Shown here: in pieces, positions 1 to 12,201 of the stretch
Position numbering within the stretch: the stretch's first letter is position 1
How the letters are laid out: every line of letters begins with the position of its first letter
Origin: Vicinamibacteria bacterium
Lineage (GTDB): Bacteria; Acidobacteriota; Vicinamibacteria; Fen-336; JAGNNV01
Reading direction: 5' to 3'
Length of the DNA stretch: 64,000 nucleotides
Assembly (NCBI GenBank): GCA_019694155.1
Contig: JAIBCN010000142.1
Location: forward strand, 1 to 64,000
Translations under genes and position numbers: made by a program
Notes under the pieces: generated by a model
The model's database searches: none
What the model was told of the DNA's origin: nothing
What the model saw: the letters and a program-made list of their open reading frames with translations, nothing else

Positions 1-132
1 GAGCCCCCGGAGTTCGAGGTGGGTCAGCTGCCCGGGGTCTCCCCTTCGAGCCGGTCGCGTCTCTGTGCGATGTTGATGGCCGAGGGTTATCTTCAGCCTG
101 TCTTGCCGAATCCTGTGGAGGTCCGAACCTGA
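1..132 (+). CDS. C-terminal end of an upstream gene (partial)
   Basis: Frame 1 is open from the window edge to a TGA at 130-132 and gives about 43 residues ending in NPVEVRT. The stop overlaps the ATG of the next gene by one base (TGATG), a common sign of translational coupling, so the two genes probably share an operon. The family cannot be recognised from this fragment. Confidence 0.55.
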   Translation, partial: EPPEFEVGQLPGVSPSSRSRLCAMLMAEGYLQPVLPNPVEVRT

Positions 133-995
133 TGCCCGTGTCCTGGAAGCGTGCCGCCTTCCTTCTCGTCCTGTCCGCCGGGGTCTCGGCCCAGGCCGTC
201 GCCCAGACCAGTCCCACGACCAGGGATCCTCGTCCCGCTCCGTCGGCATCGCCTGCGGCGACCGTCGACGCTCCCGCTGCCTTCACGCTCAAGCTGACGC
301 CCCAGAGGCTCGTGACTCTCAACGCCGAGAAGGCGAAAGCCGCGGATATCGGCCAGAGTCTCGAGAGGGAGCTCAAGGTCCCGGTCCGCATGTCGCCACT
401 GGTGGCCCGACAGCTCATCACTCTCAAGCTCGATCGGGTCCCCGTCGAGAATCTGCTGCACGCCCTCGCGCCTCAGATCTACCTCGACTACGAGGTGCGC
501 TGGGACCGGCCTCAGGAGGACTGGGTCGCCATCGAGCTGACCGGCTTCAATGAACGCGAGCCCAACACCCCGGTGGAGCAGAGAGCGTTCATGGTTCTCG
601 CCGGCAACACCGAGGACGAAACAGTGACGGAAGAGACCATGGCCCAGGAGCAGGCTCTCAAGGACGAAGAGAAGCTCAAAAAGGACCCGCCGAAGGAAGG
701 ACCGGTGCTCGACGTTTCCGTCAAGGACGGCCTCGTCTCCATCCGGGCCCGGAAGCAGATGGTGACCGCCATCCTCCTCGACGTGGCCTCCAAAGCGGGC
801 ATGGGCTTTGAAACCCGCGGGCAGCTCGACGAGGCCTTCATCGATCTCGATGTCCGCGGTCTCCCCGTCGATCAGCTCCCCGCGGCGGTCGCGCGGCCTA
901 ATTTCGGCGTGCTCATGAGGCGCAACGTGACCGCGGGAGTCTCGCGGCCGGTGGCGGTGCTTCTCGGCACCGAGGCCACCAAGGTGAAGAAGTAG
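132..995 (+). CDS. Secreted STN/secretin-N-like protein of unknown function
   Basis: A 287-residue protein with an N-terminal signal peptide (hydrophobic stretch around residues 9-25 ending near AQA-VAQ) and a Pro/Ala-rich linker. Two similar folds follow, around residues 55-110 and 190-270, reading like STN or secretin short domains (KAADIGQSLERELKVPV then LDRVPVENLLHAL; later VTAILLDVASKAGMGFE). A charged linker (EEKLKKDPPKEG) separates them. It probably acts in the periplasm, as such domains do in TonB signalling and secretins, but no channel domain follows. GGAGG lies about 10 bases before the ATG, which overlaps the upstream stop codon. Confidence 0.6.
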   Translation: MPVSWKRAAFLLVLSAGVSAQAVAQTSPTTRDPRPAPSASPAATVDAPAAFTLKLTPQRLVTLNAEKAKAADIGQSLERELKVPVRMSPLVARQLITLKLDRVPVENLLHALAPQIYLDYEVRWDRPQEDWVAIELTGFNEREPNTPVEQRAFMVLAGNTEDETVTEETMAQEQALKDEEKLKKDPPKEGPVLDVSVKDGLVSIRARKQMVTAILLDVASKAGMGFETRGQLDEAFIDLDVRGLPVDQLPAAVARPNFGVLMRRNVTAGVSRPVAVLLGTEATKVKK

Positions 996-999
996 CGCG

Positions 1000-1497
1000 C
1001 TACTTGCGGGTGCGGTAGAAGCGGATCAGGTCCGTGCTCTCGGGCGCGGGCAGACCAAGCTGGCGGAGCATGGTGGTGATCTGGCCGCGGTGGTAGCTGC
1101 CGTGGTTCACCACGTGCTGCAGCATGTGCCAGAACACCGAGGAGCCCGGGTCGCCGGCGAGCGTCTTGTAGTCGAACGTGCGCTCGATACCGGCTTCTCC
1201 CAGGGACTCGAGAAAGCCGCGCACGTCCGCCTCGGTCTTCTGCCAGAGGCGGCGCACCGTGGCCACGTCAGGGAAGGTCTCGCGCGGCAGCTGCGCGGTG
1301 GGCGAGGTGCCCGTCCATCGCTGGTGCCACGCCCACTCGGCCGAGTAGACGTGCCCGAGGGTATCCTGGATGGAGGTGAAGCTCGACCCCAGTTCCTTTG
1401 TGAACTGTTCGGGGGTGAGGGGGTCGAGGGCCTTCAGCATCCGGTCGCGGGCCCAGTAGTGATAGTCGAGAAGAGTGCGCAGGTCCTGGATGTTCAC
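1000..1497 (-). CDS. DinB family protein (DinB/YfiT-like four-helix bundle)
   Basis: A 165-residue protein of normal DinB length. Visible family features are the N-terminal YHYWARDRML helix, the metal-binding-type His in LGHVYSAEWAW (about residue 49), and the C-terminal HVVNHGSYHRGQITTML segment with paired histidines. DinB-fold proteins are metal-dependent thiol transferases or damage-inducible proteins; the substrate here is unknown. A strong ribosome site (AAGGAGAT) precedes the ATG. It converges on the STN-like gene with only 4 bases between them. Confidence 0.85.
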   Translation of the reverse strand: MNIQDLRTLLDYHYWARDRMLKALDPLTPEQFTKELGSSFTSIQDTLGHVYSAEWAWHQRWTGTSPTAQLPRETFPDVATVRRLWQKTEADVRGFLESLGEAGIERTFDYKTLAGDPGSSVFWHMLQHVVNHGSYHRGQITTMLRQLGLPAPESTDLIRFYRTRK

Positions 1498-1548
1498 GGG
1501 ATCTCCTTGGATGGTGGTCTAGTCTACGTAGACGAGGTTCATGGAGCC

Positions 1549-1815
1549 GTGCCCGCGAAGAAGAAACAGAGCGACAAACCCCTCACCGGCGCTCTTCTCA
1601 TCAAAGAGACCTGCCGCCGGATTCGCGTGGCGCGCGCGTACTGGGACGCCCACAACAACCGCGCCTGCCGCGGTGAACGTGAGAAGGCGATCGCGCTGTA
1701 CGAGAGCCTGAGCGCCGCGGATCGCGAGAAGATCCCGCAGGAACTGCGAGTCTGGTTGCGCTACCGGAGCGAGAAGTACTTCGGTTCCCACCGAACCCCG
1801 CCAGGCCGCGCCTGA
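1549..1815 (+). CDS. Small basic hypothetical protein
   Basis: An 88-residue reading frame from GTG 1549, chosen because the body starts with PAKKKQSDK and no in-frame ATG lies nearby. It is rich in Lys and Arg and predicted helical (EKAIALYESLSAADREKIP). The reverse strand is also open here, but the plus-frame composition looks more protein-like. It is divergent from DinB and its end faces the metG end. The family is not recognised. Confidence 0.45.
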   Translation: MPAKKKQSDKPLTGALLIKETCRRIRVARAYWDAHNNRACRGEREKAIALYESLSAADREKIPQELRVWLRYRSEKYFGSHRTPPGRA

Positions 1816-1823
1816 CGCGGCTC

Positions 1824-3833
1824 TTACTTCACGCGCGTCCCGCTCGGCACGTCCTTCTCGAAGCCCGCGAGCACGGCCTTGCCGTCGACGGTCGCGGCGA
1901 GAAGCATCCCGTGCGACTCGACGCCCATGAGCTTCGCGGGTTTGAGGTTGGCGATGATGATGATGGTGCGGCCCACCATCTGCTCGGGCTCGTACGCTTC
2001 GGCGATGCCGGACACGATCTGGCGCGGCACGCCGCCCACGTCGAGCTGGAGCTTCAGCAGTTTCTTGCTGCCCTTGATCTTCTCGGCCGCGGTGACCCTG
2101 GCGACGCGGAGGTCGAGGGCGCCGAAGGCCTCGATGCCGACGAGTTCGGATTCGGGGGGGGCGGCGGGTGCGGTGGCAGTGGTGGTGAGAGGAGGAGATT
2201 GCTTCGGCCCGTCAGTTGCTGGCGCGGTGGTCGGGGCGAGCTCCTTGTCGTCGTTCACGGTGTGCGTCTTCTCCTCGGCGGCCGGAGCCGCCTTCTTGAG
2301 TTCGATGCGGGGGAAGAGGGGAGTGATGGGCCCGAGCGGCTGTCCGGGAGCGAGAAGGCCCCAGGCGGCCGAGGTGCGCGCGGGCGACTCCTTCGGAATG
2401 CCGAGCATGTCGAGGACTTTTCCGGCCGAGGAGGGAATGACGGGCGAAGCGAGCAGGGCAAGCACGCGGACGCGCTCAGCCAGGCGATAGAGGAACGCGT
2501 TCAGTTCGGCCGCGCGGGCGGGATCCTTGGCGACATTCCAGGGCGCCGTCTGCACGATCCACTGGTTGGCGTCGCTGATGTAGCCCCAGATCTCGGTGAG
2601 AGCGGCCGAGACGTTCAGCGCCTCGTAGGCCGCGAACACGCTCTCCGTGTTCACTCGCAGCTCCGCCCCTTCCTCGACCTTCGCTGGGATCTTAAGGTCG
2701 CAGTACTTCGCGATCATGGTGAGGGAGCGGGAGACGAGGTTCCCGAAGTCGTTCGCGAGGTCGGAGTTGTAGCGCTGGGCGAGGCCCGATTCCGAGAAGT
2801 CCCAGTCCTGGCCGAACGAGGTCTCACGCAGGAAGTAATAACGCACCGCGTCGACCCCGTACTGGTCGGCGAGGACTTTCGTGTCGATGATGTTGCCCGT
2901 GCTCTTCGAGAGCTTCTTGCCGTCCTTGGTCATCCAGCCATGGGCGAACACACGGGATGGGGGATTGAGGCCGGCGGCGATGAGCAGGCCCGGCCAGTAG
3001 AGGCAATGGAAACGGATGATCTCCTTGCCGATGATGTGCATCCGCTCGGCGTCCTGGCCCCAGAACTTCTGGTACTGAGGCGAGTCGTCCGCATAGCCGA
3101 GCGCGGTGATGTAGTTCGAGAGCGCGTCCACCCACACATAGAAGACGTGCGACGGGTCGTCGGGAATGGGAATGCCCCACTTCACCCGGGCTCGCGAGAT
3201 CGAGAAGTCCTGCAGGCCCTGCTTCACCACGGCGAGGACCTCGTTCTTGCGCGACTCCGGCGCGATCTTCATCCGGTCGGAGCGGATCAGATCTTCGAGG
3301 ACTGTCTGGTATGCGGAGAGGCGGAAGAAGAAGTTCTCCTCCTCGGTCCACTCACACGGACGCTCGTGATCGGGGCAGATATTCCCCGGCTGCTTCATCT
3401 CGTCATCGGTCTTGAACGCCTCGCACCGCGGGCAGTACCAGCCCGCGTACTTGCCGCGATACACCGCGTCCTGGCCGTCCGGAGTCTTCGCGAGGCGGAG
3501 CTTCTCCCAGAGTTTGAGCACGCCGCGCTTGTGGAGTTCGTCGGTGGTTCGGATGTAGCCGTCGTACTGGATGTCGAGCGAAGCCCACAGCGCCTTGAAG
3601 ACGCCGGAGACCTGATCGCAGTAGTCCTGCTCGTGGACGCCCTTCTCGCGCGCGATTCGCTCGATGTTCTGCCCGTGCTCGTCGGTGCCGGTGAGGAAGA
3701 AGACGTCGTCGCCGTGCAGGCGACGGGCGCGGGCGAGAGCGTCGGACGCGATCGTGCAATACGCGTGACCCGCGTGGGGCACGTCGTTCACGTAGTAGAT
3801 CGGCGTGGTGTGAAAGAGAGTGCGTTTGGTCAA
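1824..3833 (-). CDS. metG: Methionine--tRNA ligase
   Basis: A 669-residue class I aminoacyl-tRNA synthetase that charges tRNA-Met in the cytosol. The HIGH-type motif reads HAGHAY at residues 20-25 and the KMSKS-type motif KKLSKSTGN near residue 310. A zinc knuckle with CPRC near residue 132 and a second Cys group follows the first half of the Rossmann fold. After an Ala/Thr/Pro-rich linker, residues from about 560 form the EMAPII-like tRNA-binding domain (FGALDLRVARV, KLLKLQLDVG). The first available start is TTG at 3833, just downstream of an in-frame stop. It follows radC after 31 bases and is probably co-transcribed with it. Confidence 0.96.
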   Translation of the reverse strand: MTKRTLFHTTPIYYVNDVPHAGHAYCTIASDALARARRLHGDDVFFLTGTDEHGQNIERIAREKGVHEQDYCDQVSGVFKALWASLDIQYDGYIRTTDELHKRGVLKLWEKLRLAKTPDGQDAVYRGKYAGWYCPRCEAFKTDDEMKQPGNICPDHERPCEWTEEENFFFRLSAYQTVLEDLIRSDRMKIAPESRKNEVLAVVKQGLQDFSISRARVKWGIPIPDDPSHVFYVWVDALSNYITALGYADDSPQYQKFWGQDAERMHIIGKEIIRFHCLYWPGLLIAAGLNPPSRVFAHGWMTKDGKKLSKSTGNIIDTKVLADQYGVDAVRYYFLRETSFGQDWDFSESGLAQRYNSDLANDFGNLVSRSLTMIAKYCDLKIPAKVEEGAELRVNTESVFAAYEALNVSAALTEIWGYISDANQWIVQTAPWNVAKDPARAAELNAFLYRLAERVRVLALLASPVIPSSAGKVLDMLGIPKESPARTSAAWGLLAPGQPLGPITPLFPRIELKKAAPAAEEKTHTVNDDKELAPTTAPATDGPKQSPPLTTTATAPAAPPESELVGIEAFGALDLRVARVTAAEKIKGSKKLLKLQLDVGGVPRQIVSGIAEAYEPEQMVGRTIIIIANLKPAKLMGVESHGMLLAATVDGKAVLAGFEKDVPSGTRVK

Positions 3834-3864
3834 CTGATCTGCGATCTTATTTCTAATGAGTGAG

Positions 3865-4593
3865 TTAGAGAAGGCCCAACTGCTTGAAGCTCGCGAAGCT
3901 CCTGCCGCCGATGACGATGTGATCCACCAGGGCGATGCCCAGAACCTCGCCGGAGCGGGCGAGACGATACGTCAAAGCCTTGTCTTCCTCCGAAGGATGC
4001 GGGTCGCCGCTCGGATGATTGTGGAACGCCACCACCGAGCGCGGGCGGTAGGGAAGCGCTGCCTGGAAGACATCCGCCGGCGTGACCGCGACCGCGTGCC
4101 TCCCGCCGGTGGCCACGATCTGCTCCCCGAGCAGCCGGTGTTTCGAGTCGAGGGCGAGTATCCCGAACACCTCGCCCGCATGGCTGGCGTGGCGCGGGCT
4201 CAGGTAGCCCGCGACGAGTTCTGGGCTGTCCAGGCGCGGCCGCGCCGGGCCCTCTTCGCAATGAAGGCGCCGCCCCAGTTCGAACGCGGCGAGGATGCGC
4301 AGGGCCTTGGCGAGGCCCAGGCCGGGGCGCCTCGAGAGCGCGGCAACCGGCGTCTGGGCAAGAGTCAGCAGGCCCTGGGTACTCAATTCGCGGGCGACAT
4401 CGAACACGCTCCGGCCCGCCGAACCCGAGCCCAGCAGGACGGCAAGGAGCTCGGCGTTTGCGAGGGCGGAGGCTCCGAGGGAGGCCAGCCTTTCGCGGGG
4501 CCCGTCGGGGGGCGGAGGCGAAAGGGGCGGTGCGCCGGGGGAAGAAAGGGGCGTCTCCGGCGTGACGGCAGGCGTCTCAGTGCTCTGGAACAA
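3865..4593 (-). CDS. radC: RadC family JAB/MPN-domain protein
   Basis: A 242-residue protein. An N-terminal Pro-rich tail and helix-hairpin-helix region (RERLASLGASALANAELLA) precede the JAB/MPN domain with its zinc site HNHPSGDPHPSEED near residue 185 and the upstream EVFGILALDSKHRLL strand. RadC proteins are often linked to DNA repair but their biochemical role is unsettled. I chose TTG 4593 because GAGAGGAG lies at ideal distance before it. A longer frame runs upstream, but it would overlap the divergent CPBP gene and reads as shadow sequence. Confidence 0.9.
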   Translation of the reverse strand: MFQSTETPAVTPETPLSSPGAPPLSPPPPDGPRERLASLGASALANAELLAVLLGSGSAGRSVFDVARELSTQGLLTLAQTPVAALSRRPGLGLAKALRILAAFELGRRLHCEEGPARPRLDSPELVAGYLSPRHASHAGEVFGILALDSKHRLLGEQIVATGGRHAVAVTPADVFQAALPYRPRSVVAFHNHPSGDPHPSEEDKALTYRLARSGEVLGIALVDHIVIGGRSFASFKQLGLL

Positions 4594-4644
4594 GGGGTCT
4601 CCTCTCGAAATAGGTCGGCCGCGTCCGGGAGAGGAGACGTGATC

Positions 4645-5499
4645 GTGGGCGATAATCGCCGACTCATGAGTCAGGAGAGGTCCCATGGTCCGGTCATCGC
4701 GGCGAGTCTGTTTCTTTCGCTGCTCGCCTATGGGGCCGGTCTTCTGGCCATGGGCTACACGCAAGGCGCGCTGATCCGGACGTTTCAGCTGCGCCTCGTG
4801 CTCATCTTCTCGGAGATGGCCCTGGCCCTGCCCGCGCTTCTCGTGGCCTTTCTCCTGGCCGGCCGGATCCCGGATCTCCATCGTTTCCCGCCGCTCTCCG
4901 CGGGCGCGGTGTTCAAGACCGTGGTTCTGGGACTCGCCTTCTGGGGGTTGAGCCTGGGCGTTTTCGAGGCCCAGTACGTCTTCGTGAAGCCGCCTCTCGA
5001 GTACCTCCAGCAGTTCCAGGGCCTGCACGAGACGCTGCGGCCGCATCGCGTCTCCGGCTGGATCTTCTCCATCGCCGCCATCGCGGTGGCGCCCGCCATC
5101 TGTGAGGAGATGGTCTTCCGCGGCCTGCTGACGCCGGTGTTCCGCAACGCGATGGGCTCGGGCCCCGCCATCGTCCTGTCCGCCGCCCTGTTCGGAGTGA
5201 TTCACGTGGATGGGATGCGAGATGGGACGAGCGTCTTCTACCGCGTTCCGTTCGCCTTCATTCTCGGGATGCTGCTCGCGAAGCTCCGTATCGACACGGC
5301 GTCGCTCTGGCCTCCGATGATCGCGCACGCGACCCTCAACGCCACCACGTTCCTCGTCGTCATCTTCATCGAGGAGCCGAAGGGCGCGCTGCCCGACCCG
5401 CAGCCGCTGGCGGCCGTGGCCATGCTCCTCGTTGGTTCGGCGGTGGCGACCGCTCTGATGCGGAGAATCCGCGCGGCCGGGCCCGTTCCTACCGCATGA
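4645..5499 (+). CDS. CPBP family intramembrane glutamic endopeptidase
   Basis: A 284-residue integral membrane protein with several hydrophobic helices. The family signature is clear: EEMVFRGLL (motif 1, Glu-Glu plus Arg), FGVIHVDG (motif 2 His) and a late MIAHATLNAT (motif 3 His/Asn). This matches the CAAX/Rce1-like protease fold in the cytoplasmic membrane. GTG 4645 is preferred because GAGGAG ends 8 bases upstream; ATG 4666 is the alternative and lacks a ribosome site. It is divergent from radC, with about 50 bases for both promoters. Its end overlaps the next, convergent gene by 11 bases. Confidence 0.9.
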   Translation: MGDNRRLMSQERSHGPVIAASLFLSLLAYGAGLLAMGYTQGALIRTFQLRLVLIFSEMALALPALLVAFLLAGRIPDLHRFPPLSAGAVFKTVVLGLAFWGLSLGVFEAQYVFVKPPLEYLQQFQGLHETLRPHRVSGWIFSIAAIAVAPAICEEMVFRGLLTPVFRNAMGSGPAIVLSAALFGVIHVDGMRDGTSVFYRVPFAFILGMLLAKLRIDTASLWPPMIAHATLNATTFLVVIFIEEPKGALPDPQPLAAVAMLLVGSAVATALMRRIRAAGPVPTA

Positions 5500-5881
5500 G
5501 CGAGTCGGGGTATTCCCCGCAGGAAAGCGATACCCGGCGCCCCTCGTTCGGGAGACCCAGGCATTCGAAGAGGTTCCGCACGCACTGACCCAGCCGGTCA
5601 CTGCGCGCCCGTTCCTCGTCGACGATCGCGTTCACCAGTTCGCGGGCCACCCCGAGGATGGGGTCAGCGGCTTCCGCGGCCTTCTCGGGGTCCGCGTCCT
5701 CGACCCATGGCTCGAGTTTGTTCCTCAAGTCGAGGATCAGAGCGTTGAGACGCTTCGATCCCTCACCGTCGAGGACCCGGAGGATCTCGAGCTGCCGCTC
5801 GATTCGCTCGGCGATCGTCCGGGCATGCGGAAGGTTGATCCAGGCGGCCCGCGCTTCCGGTGAGAGATCGTCTTTCTTCAT
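5489..5881 (-). CDS. Hypothetical protein, helical
   Basis: A 130-residue, mostly helical, charged protein without signal peptide or membrane segment (ERIERQLEILRVLDGEGSKR; DEERARSDRLGQCVRNLFECLG). It is in the typical length range of small cytosolic conserved proteins, but I do not recognise a family. Its 3' end overlaps the convergent CPBP gene by 11 bases, and its start is divergent from def, with 45 bases between. Confidence 0.6.
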   Translation of the reverse strand: MKKDDLSPEARAAWINLPHARTIAERIERQLEILRVLDGEGSKRLNALILDLRNKLEPWVEDADPEKAAEAADPILGVARELVNAIVDEERARSDRLGQCVRNLFECLGLPNEGRRVSLSCGEYPDSLMR

Positions 5882-5926
5882 CGCCGAGTCTTCGGGAATT
5901 TATCGCGTCCCTATAATGTCCGGCCA

Positions 5927-6451
5927 ATGGCCATCCTCAAAGTCGCGCGGATAGGAAACCCCGTGGTGCGCGCCCGGGCGAAGAACGTGGATCCCGCGGT
6001 GATCAGGACTTCCGACTTCCAGCGTCTTCTGGACGACATGGTCGAGACCATGCATGAGTACGACGGCGTGGGTGTCGCGGCGCCCCAGGTTCACGTGAGC
6101 CTGCGCGTCGCCGTGCTCGAAGTTCCCAGGGGCGATGGCCGCGGCGGTCGCAAGGGCGTGCCGCTCACCGTTCTCATCAATCCGAAGGTCACACCGCTTT
6201 CGCCCAGGGCGCAGCTCGAGATCGAAGGCTGCCTGTCCGTGCCCGGTCTGAGAGGCGTGGTGCCTCGCTTCGAGAAGGTCCGGCTCGAAGCGCTGGGCCG
6301 CGACGGCAGACCCTATTCGGTGATCGCCACCGGCTTCCACGCCAGGGTCATCCAGCACGAGGTTGACCATCTGGACGGGAACGTCTATCTCGACCGGATG
6401 CTCGACATGAAGAGCCTCGGCTTCCTGGAGGAGATGGAGCGTCTTTCCTGA
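5927..6451 (+). CDS. def: Peptide deformylase
   Basis: A 174-residue enzyme that removes the formyl group from the initiator methionine of new proteins. All three metal-site motifs are present: GVGVAAPQ near residue 46, EGCLSVPG near residue 100 (Cys ligand), and QHEVDHLDG near residue 143 (two His ligands and the catalytic Glu). Length and order are standard for type I/II bacterial enzymes. The start is ATG 5927. No fmt gene follows, so this is a stand-alone copy, which is common in GC-rich lineages. Confidence 0.97.
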   Translation: MAILKVARIGNPVVRARAKNVDPAVIRTSDFQRLLDDMVETMHEYDGVGVAAPQVHVSLRVAVLEVPRGDGRGGRKGVPLTVLINPKVTPLSPRAQLEIEGCLSVPGLRGVVPRFEKVRLEALGRDGRPYSVIATGFHARVIQHEVDHLDGNVYLDRMLDMKSLGFLEEMERLS

Positions 6452-6663
6452 TCTGTGCCGCGAGCGCGAGATCGCAGGTGCGGTCCTGGATGTCTCGTGG
6501 CTGATCGCACGGGATGACGAGCGGCCGCATTCAGAATATTGAAACGGCCGTCGAATGCGAGTGCCCGCCGATCGCTTGACGGCAGCGCCGCCGTTAAGCT
6601 TCCCGCGAACCTGCAGGCCGACGAGCTGATCGGGGCCTCGCCTTCCTCCAAAGAGAGACACTG

Positions 6664-9855
<3,192 letters not shown>

Positions 9856-9872
9856 CGAAAGTCCGGAATCCC

Positions 9873-9912
9873 ACGGGGGGACGGCGTGGAACCAAACGCC
9901 CGCCGCCCCCGT
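9873..9912. terminator. GC-rich hairpin after the amidohydrolase gene
   Basis: The arms ACGGGGG..CGGCG (9873-9886) and CGCCGCCCCCGT (9901-9912) can pair with a two-base bulge. There is no T-run after it, so it is only a possible terminator or attenuator between two co-directional genes. Confidence 0.3.
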
Positions 9913-9969
9913 CCAATACGGTAACGGCCCTGGGCAGGAACGCTCGGGTTCCGCCTGGCCGAGGCCCCG

Positions 9970-12201
9970 GTGATTTCACCCCTTTTCCTGCCGCTCCTTC
10001 TGGTCGGCGTTCAACAGATTGAACCTCCCGCGGCCCCGCCGGCGCGGATGGCCCAGACCCGGTCCATCGCCCGCTCCGCGGGGGCGGTGAAGATCGATGG
10101 AGTCCTGGACGACGAGATATGGAAGACGGCGCTCGCCATTCCCATCGAGTACGAGTGGCAGCCCGGGGACAACGTGAAGCCTCCGGTGGAGACGACTTCC
10201 TGGGTGGCTTTCGACGAACGCCACATCTACATCGCGTTCGACGCCAGGGACCCCGAGCCTGGAAAGATCCGGGCCCACCTGGACGACCGGGACCTCCCGT
10301 TCATGGACGACACCGTGGGCTTCTTCCTCGATCCGTTCAATGACGGGCGCCGCGGTTTTCAGTTCCGGATCAACCCCCTGGGCGTCCAGATGGACGCGAC
10401 GAACTCCGACGTCACCGGCGACGAGGACTGGAGCTGGGACGCCATCTGGGAATCGCGCGGGAAGATCAACCACGACGGCTACGTCGTCGAGGTGGCGATC
10501 CCGTTCTCGTCTCTTCGCTTCCCGCGAACTTCCGGGCCGCAAACCTGGGGCTTCATGACCATGCGCGACTGGCCGCGGTCGGAGCGGCACCGGATGCGCT
10601 CGCAATACTTCGACAACAAGCGCGGCTGCCTGGTCTGCCAGTTCGACAAGCTCTCGGGCCTGCAGGGCATGGAACCCGGCCGCAACCTGGAGATCACTCC
10701 CACCCTCACCGGAGTGCGCACGGATCTCCGGCCCGACTTTCCGCGCGGCCCCTGGGTCAAGGGCGATGCCGACCCATCGGTCGGCGTGTCCGTGCGCTGG
10801 AGCGTCACCCCGAACGTGGCTCTCAACGCCGCGGTCAACCCTGATTTCTCCCAGGTCGAGGCCGACGTGGCTCAGCTCGACGTCAACAACTCGTTCGCCC
10901 TCTTCTATCCCGAGAAGCGCCCCTTCTTTCTCGAAGGCGCCGACATTTTCTCGACGCCCTTCCCACTGGTCTTCACCCGCACCGTGGCCGACCCCGACTG
11001 GGGAGCGAAGGTGACGGGGAAGGAAGGCCGCAATGCCTTTGGCGCTTTTGCCGCGCGGGACAACCGGACGAATATCCTGATCCCGGGCTACGACGGTTCC
11101 GACGAGGACACGCTGAACGTCAACTCCACCGAAGCGGTCGCGAGGTACCGCGCGGATGTGGGGGAAGGTTCATCGATGGGCGCGGTCGCGACTCTGCGCG
11201 AAGGCGGCGACTACCGGAACGGTGTGATTGGCGTCGACGGGGACATTCGGCTCGGCAAGGCGGATCGCCTTCGCTTCCACGCGGTGGCCTCCGACACGCG
11301 CTACCCGGACGCCTTCGCCCGCAGCCACGAGCAGAAGACCGGCTCCTTCGGGGGCTCCGCCTTCCGCCTGCGCTATTTCCGGGAGACCCGCGACTGGTTC
11401 TGGGAGGCCCGCGCCGAGACTCTCTCGCCGGGATTTCGCGCGGACAGCGGCTTCGTGACCCAGGTGGGGACGAGGTTCGTTCGCGGAGGCGCCTACCGCA
11501 CGTTCAACAGCAACGGGAAGAAGAAGTGGTACACGACCCTGGGCTTCGGCGCCTTCGGCGATCACACCGAATCGACGGAAGGCGGGAAGCCCGCGGGGGG
11601 CTTCGACTTTCCCATCGACTACCAGGGGCCGAAGCAGCTCAGCCTGAGCTACAACCCGTCGCCCAACTGGGACTACTACGCGGGGAAGACCTACCGGAAC
11701 ATGCGCCACAACTTCGGCATGAGCGTCCGCCCCTCGGGCACGGTGACCCTCGAGATGGAGGGCTCCGTCGGCGGGACGGTGGACTACGCGAACGCGCGAC
11801 AGGCCGACCAGTTGCGAATCGGCCCCTCGCTCGGCCTGAAGCTCGGCCGCTCCCTGTCGGCCACGCTGTCGCACAGCTACCAGAAGCTCGACGTGGCGGA
11901 GAGACGGCTGTTCACCGCGAACCTCACCGAGGTGCGCGCGGTCTACTACATCTCCTCCCGGATGTTCGTCCGGGCGATCGCGCAGTTCACGAACATCGAC
12001 CGCAACCCGGCCCTCTACACGTTCTCCGTGCCCGCGCGCACCCGGCAGCTCTTCTCGCAGTTCCTGTTCAGCTACAAGGTCAACGCCCAGACCGTGGCCC
12101 TCATGGGTTACTCGGACAGCGCGCGCGGCGACCAGACCATCGACGTCACCCGCACCGACCGGACGTTCTTCGTGAAGCTCGGCTACGCCTGGCTGCCCTA
12201 G
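9970..12201 (+). CDS. CBM9-like / DUF5916 outer-membrane-associated protein
   Basis: A 743-residue protein from GTG 9970 with a short N-terminal hydrophobic segment (residues 2-15). A carbohydrate-binding family 9-like domain follows (IDGVLDDEIWKTA; VAFDERHIYIAFDARD; DPFNDGRRGFQFRINPLG), then a DUF5916 region with FFLEGADIFSTP and a run of beta strands resembling a barrel, ending with an aromatic-rich strand (FVKLGYAWLP). DUF5916 proteins are common in Acidobacteriota and Bacteroidota and are thought to sit at the outer membrane; the ligand is unknown. The gene end overlaps the convergent phzF-like gene by 4 bases. Confidence 0.88.
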   Translation: MISPLFLPLLLVGVQQIEPPAAPPARMAQTRSIARSAGAVKIDGVLDDEIWKTALAIPIEYEWQPGDNVKPPVETTSWVAFDERHIYIAFDARDPEPGKIRAHLDDRDLPFMDDTVGFFLDPFNDGRRGFQFRINPLGVQMDATNSDVTGDEDWSWDAIWESRGKINHDGYVVEVAIPFSSLRFPRTSGPQTWGFMTMRDWPRSERHRMRSQYFDNKRGCLVCQFDKLSGLQGMEPGRNLEITPTLTGVRTDLRPDFPRGPWVKGDADPSVGVSVRWSVTPNVALNAAVNPDFSQVEADVAQLDVNNSFALFYPEKRPFFLEGADIFSTPFPLVFTRTVADPDWGAKVTGKEGRNAFGAFAARDNRTNILIPGYDGSDEDTLNVNSTEAVARYRADVGEGSSMGAVATLREGGDYRNGVIGVDGDIRLGKADRLRFHAVASDTRYPDAFARSHEQKTGSFGGSAFRLRYFRETRDWFWEARAETLSPGFRADSGFVTQVGTRFVRGGAYRTFNSNGKKKWYTTLGFGAFGDHTESTEGGKPAGGFDFPIDYQGPKQLSLSYNPSPNWDYYAGKTYRNMRHNFGMSVRPSGTVTLEMEGSVGGTVDYANARQADQLRIGPSLGLKLGRSLSATLSHSYQKLDVAERRLFTANLTEVRAVYYISSRMFVRAIAQFTNIDRNPALYTFSVPARTRQLFSQFLFSYKVNAQTVALMGYSDSARGDQTIDVTRTDRTFFVKLGYAWLP

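Noticed and set aside
1911-3863. Long plus-strand frame opposite metG
   Set aside because: It is antisense to a certain metG gene; high GC content keeps opposite frames open, and the translation has no domain and is skewed to Arg, Gly and Asp.
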